This document shows positions 1 to 5,225 of a stretch of DNA of 9,553 nucleotides, piece by piece. The notes beneath the pieces are model-generated. The model saw only the letters and a list, made by a program, of their open reading frames with translations, was not told the origin of the DNA and searched no databases. The DNA lies in NCBI GenBank assembly GCA_964384595.1, contig CAYLLY010000081.1, positions 1 to 9,553 of the forward strand, in the 5' to 3' direction. Each line of letters begins with the position of its first letter. Position 1 is the stretch's first letter. Position numbers and translations under genes: made by a program. This stretch comes from SCTG01 sp964384595 (GTDB lineage: Bacteria; Nitrospirota; Nitrospiria; Nitrospirales; NS-4).

Positions 1-32
1 GCGTCCATGTCGATGTGCGCGACGATCCGCAT
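1..32 (-). CDS. dinB: DNA polymerase IV (Y-family), N-terminal codons only, cut by window edge
   Basis: Reading leftward from an ATG at 32-30, the only visible codons give MRIVAHIDMD plus the start of the next codon. The string HIDMDA is the opening signature of Y-family polymerases (HIDMDAFFASVE in DinB), in which the first Asp of this motif is a catalytic metal ligand. The family performs error-prone translesion synthesis. The start lies 9 bp after the stop codon of the nucleotidase gene, on the same strand, so it is probably the fourth gene of the tatA-HEAT-nucleotidase operon. No good Shine-Dalgarno is seen, which fits translation by coupling to the upstream gene. Only ten residues are visible, so the call rests on one short motif; an ImuB-like or other Y-family member cannot be excluded. 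Confidence 0.72.
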   Translation of the reverse strand, partial: MRIVAHIDMD

Positions 33-41
33 GGAACCGCG

Positions 42-596
42 TTACAGCAGGTGCCGCAGGATTTCCTCCCAGGACTCCACATGGCGGACGTTGGGGTGGG
101 CGAGCGGGCGGGCGTTCCAGGGGCGCCGCAGGAGATAGACGGCGGCGCCGGTTTCCGCGATGCGGTGCGCGTGCTCGTGGCGGTCCTCGATGAAGGCGTG
201 GTAGGAAATGCCGATCGCGTGCTTCTCGTCGTTGAAATGGAGCTGGTCGTAGGGCAGCTCCTGGGCCTGCAGCCAATATTCCGTCCCCGCCTTGGACTCC
301 GGGTCGCGGCTCGTGACGAGGGCGATCTCGTACCGGCACGCGAGCTGCTGCAAGGCGTCCTTCGCTCCGGGCACGAGCTCCAGGGTGCGGCACGTCTCGG
401 TATTGAACCGCTGAAAGACTGCGCCGAGTTGTTCCCAGGTGACCCCGTGCGCCTCGTATTCGTAGCGGGTCATCTGCTCTTCCCGGAGATCGATCCCGAA
501 CATCTCCCGGATCATCGCCCGCAGTCGGACGTCCGACTCGGCCAGGACGTTGTCGATGTCCACCCCGAGAATCGGTTTCGGCATCGGGCTGTTCAC
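42..596 (-). CDS. HAD-superfamily 5'(3')-deoxyribonucleotidase-like phosphatase (NT5C type)
   Basis: This 184-aa protein has the full HAD phosphatase layout: motif I D13-I-D15 (nucleophile and acid/base Asp), motif II V-T95-S96-R, a motif III lysine near K125 (NDEK), and motif IV E137-D138 in FIEDRHEHAHRIAETG. A PWN follows at 159-161, typical of the NT5C/YorS-like group that dephosphorylates (deoxy)nucleoside monophosphates. Length fits that group. It is expected to be cytosolic and Mg-dependent; the actual substrate cannot be told from sequence. The listed start is GTG (596-594), which overlaps the TGA of the HEAT gene in a GTGA arrangement. An ATG at 584 is an equally plausible start: an AAGGAG is 2 nt from the GTG and 14 nt from the ATG, neither ideal. 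The next gene downstream begins like dinB. Confidence 0.85.
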   Translation of the reverse strand: MNSPMPKPILGVDIDNVLAESDVRLRAMIREMFGIDLREEQMTRYEYEAHGVTWEQLGAVFQRFNTETCRTLELVPGAKDALQQLACRYEIALVTSRDPESKAGTEYWLQAQELPYDQLHFNDEKHAIGISYHAFIEDRHEHAHRIAETGAAVYLLRRPWNARPLAHPNVRHVESWEEILRHLL

Positions 597-1366
597 GGCT
601 CCTTCAATCCCGCGGCGGCGACGCGCCGGACGTCCTCGTTGGCGTCCTTGAGGGCCGCAGTCAGCGCCGGCCTGGCGGCGACGCCTCCGAACTTGCCGAG
701 CCGGAACGCGCTTTCAAGGCGAACGCCCGGGTCCGGATCTTTCGTCAACAGCGCGCCGAGTGGTTTGACGGCCTGCTCGTCGGCGATCTCGCCCAGGGCG
801 GCGACGGCCCACCGGCGCACGTTGGCATCCTGATCGGCCAGGAGTCTGGTTAATCCCGTCACGGCCGAGCGCGCCTCCATGCCCCCCAGCGCCGCCGCGG
901 CCAGCCGCCTGCTGTCGGCCGGCGTCTCCGGCTCCCGCAGCCGTTCCAGCAGCAGCTCGATGCCGGTCTGTGTGTCGCCTGTGAGGCCGAGAGCCGCCGC
1001 GGCGGCCTCGCGCACGGCCGGATCGGGGTCGAACAGGAGTTGGGCGAGGGGCGAGCGGTCCCGTCCCAGCGCGTCCTCGCCGATCATGCCCAGCGCCCAC
1101 GCCGCCTGGCGGCGCACGCCCGCGTCGGGGTCGCGCAAGGCTGTAAGAAGAGCCGGGACCGCCTCTTTGCGCGCGATCTTGCCGAGGGCCTGCGCGGCGG
1201 TGCGGCGCAGTTCCGGGTTGGAGTCTTTGAGCACGGCCACGAGTCGCGGCATCGCTTGCTCCGGCGTGGGCTCTCGATGGTCCGTGGACACGATACAGGC
1301 GGTGAGGATGAGACTGATGAACAACAGCGCCCAGGGCGTACGGCGGCAGCGGGGAAAGACGGGCAT
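593..1366 (-). CDS. HEAT-repeat (PBS-lyase-type) lipoprotein
   Basis: The 257-aa product starts with a basic stretch, a hydrophobic segment (W12-L21) and a lipobox L-T-A-C24, so it is predicted to be a lipoprotein anchored through Cys24 after signal peptidase II cleavage. The rest is about seven HEAT/PBS-lyase repeats (roughly 36-66, 67-97, 103-128, 132-164, 165-196, 197-227, 229-257), recognised by the recurring pattern of D-x-x-x-x-V-R-R-x-A-A-x-A-L-G-x-I. Such repeats form an alpha-solenoid for protein binding; no catalytic residues are expected. The ATG at 1366 overlaps the TAA of the upstream tatA-like gene (TAATG), implying coupled translation. The 3' end overlaps the nucleotidase start by 4 bp. 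The binding partner is unknown; cotranscription with a Tat component hints at an envelope role but does not prove one. Confidence 0.85.
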   Translation of the reverse strand: MPVFPRCRRTPWALLFISLILTACIVSTDHREPTPEQAMPRLVAVLKDSNPELRRTAAQALGKIARKEAVPALLTALRDPDAGVRRQAAWALGMIGEDALGRDRSPLAQLLFDPDPAVREAAAAALGLTGDTQTGIELLLERLREPETPADSRRLAAAALGGMEARSAVTGLTRLLADQDANVRRWAVAALGEIADEQAVKPLGALLTKDPDPGVRLESAFRLGKFGGVAARPALTAALKDANEDVRRVAAAGLKEP

Positions 1367-2181
1367 TACTTGGGCGGTTCTTCGACCTTGGGGCTTTCCT
1401 TGACGTAATCAATGGAGCCCTGGAGCTCTTTCTGCGCGGCTTCCACCTCGGCCTTGATCGTGTGCATCGACGGGTCAATGGCCCGCTTCACGTCGTTCGC
1501 GGCCTCGCGGAAGGTGCGGAGCGCGTCGCCGATGCCCGACCCAAGGTTTTGAAGATCGGGGACTTTGACCATTGGTTTTGAGCCGGGGTCCGCCGGCGGA
1601 GGCTGCATGCCGGCCGCTTCCAGGGCCTGCCGATCCAGGGTGGGTGGCGCGTTCGGGGGCTGCTGCGGCGATTGCTGCTTGGCCTTCATCGCGGCCTGCT
1701 GGGCCATGACCCGCTGGACGGCGGGCTTGTTCACTTCCGCCTTGAAGCCGGAGGGCATGGCCGGAGCGGCGGGTGCCCCGGCGGGGCTGCCTGCGGTCGC
1801 GGGCACCGGCGGCGGGGCCACCGGCGGAGGGGTGACCGGTTTCCAGCTTTGCTGAGCCACCATGTAGGCGGTCGTGCCCGGCGTGGCAGCCGGGCCCATC
1901 TGCGGGGGAACGGGCGGCGGTCCGGCGGGGGCCGGTTGCGCGGTGGTTGCGGCGGCTTGAGCCGGAGCCGCTCCCGGCGCGGGCGCGACGACCTGCACGT
2001 CCACCGCTTGGCCCTGCTCGGGGGTCTGCGGAAGCGGTTCCGCCTCGCGGACCTCTTTCTTGAAACCCTTCAAGGCTTTCCCCAGACCCTCGCCGATTTT
2101 CGGCAGCTTGCCCGCGCCGAAGACGATCAACACGATCGCCAGGATCAGGATCAGCTCCGTAATGCCCATGGTGCCGAACAT
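1366..2181 (-). CDS. tatA: TatA/TatB-family Sec-independent translocase subunit with long Pro/Ala-rich tail
   Basis: Residues 1-48 are a standard TatA unit: MFG start, one membrane helix (about 7-21), the FGAGKLP hinge, and an amphipathic helix with G30-E-G-L-G-K-A-L-K-G-F40. TatA oligomers form the channel that passes folded twin-arginine substrates across the inner membrane. Most TatA/E proteins are about 60-90 aa; this one is 271 aa. Residues about 49-200 are a low-complexity Pro/Ala/Gln linker, and residues 206-236 contain a second amphipathic stretch with G214-S-G-I-G-D-A-L-R-T-F224, resembling the first one, followed by a charged, helix-prone C-terminus. The start is chosen because MFG matches the family; a second ATG lies at codon 5. 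No tatC is in the window. It leads a run of overlapping genes (TAATG junction with the HEAT lipoprotein). TatA versus TatB assignment is uncertain. Confidence 0.85.
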   Translation of the reverse strand: MFGTMGITELILILAIVLIVFGAGKLPKIGEGLGKALKGFKKEVREAEPLPQTPEQGQAVDVQVVAPAPGAAPAQAAATTAQPAPAGPPPVPPQMGPAATPGTTAYMVAQQSWKPVTPPPVAPPPVPATAGSPAGAPAAPAMPSGFKAEVNKPAVQRVMAQQAAMKAKQQSPQQPPNAPPTLDRQALEAAGMQPPPADPGSKPMVKVPDLQNLGSGIGDALRTFREAANDVKRAIDPSMHTIKAEVEAAQKELQGSIDYVKESPKVEEPPK

Positions 2182-2187
2182 AGGATT

Positions 2188-2218
2188 ACTCTAACACGCT
2201 GGCTCCAAGCGGTGTCAA
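2188..2218 (-). promoter_or_regulatory. Candidate sigma-70-like promoter for the tatA-like operon
   Basis: On the minus strand a perfect -35 hexamer TTGACA (2218-2213) is followed after 19 nt by TAGAGT (2193-2188), which fits the TAnAnT form of a -10 box. The 19-nt spacer is long; GTTAGA with a 17-nt spacer is the alternative. The -10 is only 6 nt from the ATG at 2181, so a transcript from here would have almost no leader, and no clear Shine-Dalgarno is present. Tentative. Confidence 0.35.
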
Positions 2219-2233
2219 GAATCGGAAAGAGGC

Positions 2234-2340
2234 GGGTCCTGCCGCCGCATAGCCCAGCGCAGCTGGGCGTTTCGCCGTCGAAGTCCCGGAACCCGGCTGT
2301 ACGCCCTACGCTGCGTCTGGGCGCCCATGCGGTGTCACCC
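2234..2340 (+). repeat. Intergenic structured repeat, copy A (inverted relative to copy B at 3845-3954)
   Basis: This stretch matches the reverse complement of 3845-3954 in ordered blocks: GGGTCCTGCCGC (2234-2245), GTTTCGCC (2269-2276), GGCTGTACGCCCT (2295-2307), and CCCATGC with GTCACCC up to 2340. Between the first two blocks is a perfect 7-bp hairpin, GCCCAGC (2252-2258), loop GCA, GCTGGGC (2262-2268). The third block can fold as GGC-TGTAC-GCC, and TGGGCGCCCA (2318-2327) is a palindrome. It lies between the stop of the M24 gene and the start of tatA. I do not recognise the family; a REP/MITE-like dispersed element or a structured RNA motif are both possible. Confidence 0.6.
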
Positions 2341-2369
2341 GCTGAACTGAATTTCGGCAAGAGGCCGGA

Positions 2370-2453
2370 GCGGGGTCTGCCTCAACCGCGCCCGTAAGCG
2401 AGCGGCATCTGTTTATTCGTGGCGCGCGCGCAGGGAGCGAGAGGCAGCCCCGC
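2370..2453. repeat. Long imperfect inverted repeat with inner stem downstream of the M24 gene
   Basis: The arm 2370-2383 (GCGGGGTCTGCCTC) pairs with 2441-2453 (GAGGCAGCCCCGC), giving 13 base pairs with one bulged T. Inside the 57-nt loop, CGCGCC (2387-2392) can pair with GGCGCG (2421-2426), so a two-level stem is possible. It starts 17 nt beyond the M24 stop codon, where a terminator would sit, but neither strand shows a T-tract after the stem, so it is not an ordinary intrinsic terminator. It could be a 3'-end RNA stabiliser or part of the neighbouring repeat element. Confidence 0.5.
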
Positions 2454-2469
2454 GATAGGACGACTCCCA

Positions 2470-3678
2470 TCACGAGGCGAGGATCGGCACGATGGCGGTT
2501 TGGATGGGGATGCCGGTGACGAGCGCCTCGCGCTCGGTGATGTAGACGTCCACTTCGCTCCGGATGCCGAACTCACCCGTCAGGTAGATGCCCGGTTCGA
2601 TCGAAAAGCAGGTGCGTGGGAGCAGGCGCCGGTTGTCCTGGGTTTCGAGGTTGTCGATGTTGGCGCCGTTGCCGTGGACTTCTTCGCCGATCGAGTGCCC
2701 GGTGCGATGGAGGAAGCGGTCGCCGTAGCCCGCGTCCCGGATCACGCGGCGGCATACGTCGTCCACGTCGCCGCCGCGCGGGAACCGGCCCACGCCCACT
2801 TCCTGCCGGACGAAGGCGATCGCGGCGTCGCGCGCGGCCGCGACGATCGCGAAGACCTCCGCGTGGCGGGCCGGCACGGTTTCGCCCACGTAGCCCGTCC
2901 ACGTGATGTCCCCATACATGCTGCCGGGCGATGTGTTTTTGGCCCAGAGGTCGATCAGGACCAGGTCGTCTTTGCGGATCGGCGCGGACCCCGTTTCCGG
3001 CGGCGAGTAATGCGGGTCGGCGGCATGGGCGTTGACGGCAGCGATGGGCGGCGCGTAGGTATGCAGGCCGCGGGCTGCGATGCGGGCAAGGATGTCCTGT
3101 TGCAGGTCGCGTTCCGTGAAAACGGCGCCGCAGGCGATCTCGTGGCGGATCCGTGCGAAGGCCTCGTCCACGATCTGCCGCAAGGCGTCGGCGGCCATGC
3201 GGTGCGAGGCGTACTGGTCGTCGGTCCAGACCGCCTCGAACCGCTGCACAAGGTCGGCCGAGGTGACTACTTCGACTCCGAATGACCGGACCAGCTCGAT
3301 TGTCCCCGCGTCCACCCGCGAGATATACGGAATCGCGTTCAGGGGCGAGTATTGCATCGAGACCTTGGGCGCCTGTCCGAGCGCAAACAAGGCCTGCCGG
3401 AGACATTCGTGCTGCTCCTGCCAGGACAGATAGAGCCGGCTCTCGCCCGGCACGTCGTCCAGGGAGTGCGGCTCGATCTTGTGCAGGATCTTGGTCGGGG
3501 CCCCCTGCGCGGGAATCAGGTAGTACCAGCGCCGGGTCATGTGGCGGCGCGGGTCGAGCTTCAAAATCCGGGCGGCGAGGGTGTCGCTGCCGCGGAAGTC
3601 GTAGAACAGCCAGCCGTCGAGCCCCGCGTCGCGCAGGGCCTGCTGGATGGCGGTGATGTGATCGTTAGTTGTTGACAT
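2470..3678 (-). CDS. M24-family metallopeptidase (Xaa-Pro aminopeptidase/dipeptidase-like)
   Basis: The 402-aa protein has the creatinase-like N-terminal domain (about 1-150) and the pita-bread catalytic domain of family M24. All five dinuclear-metal ligands are visible: D243 (LIDLWAK), D257 (GDITW), H328 (HRTGHSIGEEVHG), E361 (SIEPGIY) and E375 (RSEVDV). It should therefore be an active Mn/Co-type peptidase cleaving an N-terminal residue before proline, or a related dipeptide. No signal peptide is seen, so it is cytosolic. The start is set at ATG 3678; the reading frame extends five codons upstream to a TTG at 3693, but no Shine-Dalgarno supports that. The gene stands alone, with intergenic stretches of about 290 bp on both sides carrying inverted copies of a structured repeat. 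Substrate specificity cannot be assigned from sequence. Confidence 0.9.
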   Translation of the reverse strand: MSTTNDHITAIQQALRDAGLDGWLFYDFRGSDTLAARILKLDPRRHMTRRWYYLIPAQGAPTKILHKIEPHSLDDVPGESRLYLSWQEQHECLRQALFALGQAPKVSMQYSPLNAIPYISRVDAGTIELVRSFGVEVVTSADLVQRFEAVWTDDQYASHRMAADALRQIVDEAFARIRHEIACGAVFTERDLQQDILARIAARGLHTYAPPIAAVNAHAADPHYSPPETGSAPIRKDDLVLIDLWAKNTSPGSMYGDITWTGYVGETVPARHAEVFAIVAAARDAAIAFVRQEVGVGRFPRGGDVDDVCRRVIRDAGYGDRFLHRTGHSIGEEVHGNGANIDNLETQDNRRLLPRTCFSIEPGIYLTGEFGIRSEVDVYITEREALVTGIPIQTAIVPILAS

Positions 3679-3770
3679 ACTAATGCTCTGCAAGAACCGA
3701 ACGGCCTGTCGACGGGTGCGGCTCGTGCTCCGCGCGAAGACGGCCGGCGCGCCTCAGAAGTCGCTCGGCA

Positions 3771-3842
3771 GCGGCGCAGTGAGCCGCATCCCGTCGCGCG
3801 GCCGGGGACTGCGGCGCCACCCGCTTATGCCGCCGGAGGCGG
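3771..3842. repeat. Hairpin-forming intergenic segment upstream of the M24 gene
   Basis: GCGGCGCAGT (3771-3780) can pair with ACTGCGGCGC (3808-3817) at 9 of 10 positions around a 27-nt loop, and CCGCC-GGA-GGCGG (3830-3842) is a perfect 5-bp hairpin immediately before repeat copy B. These lie in the 293-bp gap between the cam-like gene and the M24 gene, about 90 nt or more upstream of the M24 start. They could be part of the same element as copy B, a transcription attenuator, or chance pairing in GC-rich DNA. Confidence 0.35.
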
Positions 3843-3844
3843 AG

Positions 3845-3954
3845 GGGTGACGCGGCATGGGACCCGGGCGGAGCGGAAGGGCGTACAGCCCGGTCCGCGT
3901 GCCTGGTAGGGCGAAACGGACTGAGCACGTCCGGGTAATGCAGCGGCAGGACCC
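3845..3954 (-). repeat. Intergenic structured repeat, copy B (inverted relative to copy A)
   Basis: Read on the minus strand this contains the same ordered blocks as copy A: GGGTCCTGCCGC (3954-3943), GTTTCGCC (3917-3910), GGCTGTACGCCCT (3890-3878), CCCATGC and GTCACCC (ending 3845). The hairpin between the first two blocks is kept, but with different bases: CGGAC (plus-strand 3917-3921), 7-nt loop, GTCCG (3929-3933). Sequence between the blocks has diverged and includes small length differences, so the copies are old. It sits 17 bp past the carbonic anhydrase stop codon. Short reading frames through it show no recognisable protein. Confidence 0.6.
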
Positions 3955-3971
3955 CGCAGCCAAAGGCGACA

Positions 3972-4673
3972 TTAGTGTTTCCCCGCCGCCGGCTTCTTGC
4001 CGTTGTAGCCGTCCGCGAGCTGGGTGTTCACGTGCACGACCGCCTCGTTGAGGCTTTTGAACGGGTAGTCGTCCGTGATCTTCGACAGCGCGTCGGCGTC
4101 GGCCTGCTTGGTGACAACGGCGCCCGCCGGCACGTACCGGCCCGACTCGATCTTCACGCCGATGATCCTCGCGCCCGGCTCCACCACGACGCGCTCGCCG
4201 ATCTCGGCTTTGAAGACCAGTGCCTGCATGCCGATGAAGGAATCGTCGCCGACCTTGGCCGGCCCATGGACCTGCGACTGGTGCGCCATCGAGACCCGCT
4301 TGCCGACGTACACCGAGTACTTTTTGCCGTTCGCCTCGACCTGGTTCCTGGCGATTTCCTTGCCGTGCTCAATGGTCTCGAGGCCGTGGAGCACCACGGC
4401 GTCCTGAACGTTGCTCTCGTCTCCGATGTAGATGGACTGCCCTTCGTCGCCGCGGACGGAGGCGGAGGGTGCCACGTACACGCGCTCGCCCAACGTGACG
4501 TGGCCAGTGACGGCGCCGAGCTGGTGCACGAAGGCGGACTTGGCGATCGCCGGTCGCTCGATGTCCGGGTTGAAGGACGTCAGGACGTTGGGCCCCGTCC
4601 AGCCGCTCAGGATGAAGGCAAAGAGAATGAGGTTGACGCTCAGGCTGACGGTCAGTAATGTGCGCTGCTTCAT
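3972..4673 (-). CDS. cam: Gamma-class carbonic anhydrase, Cam type, with N-terminal signal sequence
   Basis: The 233-aa product matches the archetypal Cam of Methanosarcina thermophila along its whole length as a left-handed beta-helix enzyme catalysing reversible CO2 hydration. The three metal-binding histidines are H96, H131 and H136 (LHGLET and AHQSQVHG). Cam active-site residues are also present at matching spacing: R74, E77 (RGDEG), N88, Q90, E99 and N216, the two Glu being the residues linked to proton transfer in Cam. Many gamma-CA homologues (CamH, YrdA, CaiE) lack the acidic loop; this one retains it. Residues 1-24 form a basic then hydrophobic signal peptide or anchor, so it should act outside the inner membrane. 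The start has a strong Shine-Dalgarno (AAAGGAG, 5 nt away). It is divergent from the 4792 gene and appears monocistronic. Confidence 0.93.
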   Translation of the reverse strand: MKQRTLLTVSLSVNLILFAFILSGWTGPNVLTSFNPDIERPAIAKSAFVHQLGAVTGHVTLGERVYVAPSASVRGDEGQSIYIGDESNVQDAVVLHGLETIEHGKEIARNQVEANGKKYSVYVGKRVSMAHQSQVHGPAKVGDDSFIGMQALVFKAEIGERVVVEPGARIIGVKIESGRYVPAGAVVTKQADADALSKITDDYPFKSLNEAVVHVNTQLADGYNGKKPAAGKH

Positions 4674-4678
4674 AGACG

Positions 4679-4685
4679 CTCCTTT
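4679..4685 (-). promoter_or_regulatory. Ribosome binding site of the cam-like gene
   Basis: AAAGGAG on the minus strand, 5 nt before the ATG at 4673, fixes that start and thereby includes the signal sequence in the protein. Confidence 0.8.
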
Positions 4686-4710
4686 GGTTGATCAGGGATG
4701 CCGGGGCGCA

Positions 4711-4740
4711 ATTGTATCCTAAGGAAGCGCAGGCCCGCAA
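4711..4740 (-). promoter_or_regulatory. Candidate sigma-70-like promoter of the cam-like gene
   Basis: On the minus strand TACAAT (4716-4711) matches five of six bases of a -10 box. A weak -35 TTGCGG (4740-4735) lies 18 nt upstream. It would give a leader of roughly 30 nt including the AAAGGAG ribosome binding site, a sensible arrangement. Confidence 0.5.
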
Positions 4741-4753
4741 AGCCTGTTCGCGA

Positions 4754-4782
4754 TTGACTCGGCGTCGCTTTCCCCCTACCCT
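4754..4782 (+). promoter_or_regulatory. Candidate promoter for the 4792 gene, possibly leaderless
   Basis: TTGACT (4754-4759), 17-nt spacer, TACCCT (4777-4782). The -35 is good and the -10 is weak. It ends 9 nt before the ATG at 4792, and no Shine-Dalgarno precedes that ATG or the GTG at 4783, so transcription from here would give a leaderless or nearly leaderless mRNA. It is back-to-back with the cam promoter. Confidence 0.35.
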
Positions 4783-4791
4783 GTGACCCCG

Positions 4792-5211
4792 ATGGCCGAC
4801 GAGTTCCGCACCACGTTTTTCTTCGGGCCGGAGGACGTTCCCGAACGTCCCGGCGTCCTGCGCTGCGTGTTCAACACCAAAAAACGAAGCTGGAAGGGCG
4901 GCATCCAGGTCGCGGTCGAGCTGGCCGGCGTCCAACTCGGTCGGCTCCGTGACCGTGGCCTCCTCGGGGAGCTGCTGGAGATGATCCGCGCCAAGGTCGA
5001 GTCCGAAACGTTTGCCGAGTACGAGCAGCGGGCCCGCGATCTCTTCACGCAACAAGTCTGCCGGGCGAAGCTCGACCTGGCGATCGAGCGGGGCCTGGCG
5101 CAGGAGAACCAGACCATCGGCGCCGAGGCGTATCAGGAAGAGCTGGACCGCACCGTGACTTCACGAGCCGATGCGATCCGGCAGGCGATTCTGGCGGAAT
5201 TGGATCTGTAA
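4792..5211 (+). CDS. Hypothetical protein, about 139 aa, unrecognised
   Basis: I do not recognise a family. The protein is soluble with no signal peptide or membrane segment. Its first third is probably beta-rich (TTFFFGPEDV, VLRCVFNTKK, IQVAVELAG), and the remainder is rich in charged, helix-forming residues, with a likely long helical region from RDRGLLGELL to the C-terminus AILAELDL. There is a single Cys in the N-terminal part (LRCVF) and another in QQVCRAK. It looks like a real gene: codon use matches the neighbours, it fills the space between a divergent promoter region and the methyltransferase, and the next gene starts only 14 bp after its TAA. The start could also be the GTG at 4783; ATG 4792 is preferred because the candidate -10 box abuts 4783. 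Function unknown. Confidence 0.7.
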   Translation: MADEFRTTFFFGPEDVPERPGVLRCVFNTKKRSWKGGIQVAVELAGVQLGRLRDRGLLGELLEMIRAKVESETFAEYEQRARDLFTQQVCRAKLDLAIERGLAQENQTIGAEAYQEELDRTVTSRADAIRQAILAELDL

Positions 5212-5213
5212 AC

Positions 5214-5218
5214 GGAGG
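5214..5218 (+). promoter_or_regulatory. Ribosome binding site of the methyltransferase gene
   Basis: GGAGG 7 nt before the GTG at 5226. This supports the GTG start and independent initiation after the preceding stop codon. Confidence 0.75.
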
Positions 5219-5225
5219 AACGAGC

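Noticed and set aside
15..833. 272-codon plus-strand open frame at the left end
   Set aside because: It lies opposite the nucleotidase and HEAT genes, which show clear motifs and repeats; its product has no recognisable features.
2370..2453. Possible integron attC site
   Set aside because: The long imperfect palindrome prompted the idea, but I find no GTTRRRY core with matching inverse core, and no integrase or cassette-like neighbours.
2419..3285. 288-codon plus-strand open frame opposite the M24 gene
   Set aside because: The minus-strand gene has all five metal ligands of family M24; this frame is its shadow.
3680..3972. Small minus-strand frames (82 and 72 codons) in the gap between the cam-like and M24 genes
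   Set aside because: They run through the diverged repeat and hairpins, have Arg/Pro/Ser-rich low-information translations, and lack ribosome binding sites; copy A of the repeat does not keep the same frame.
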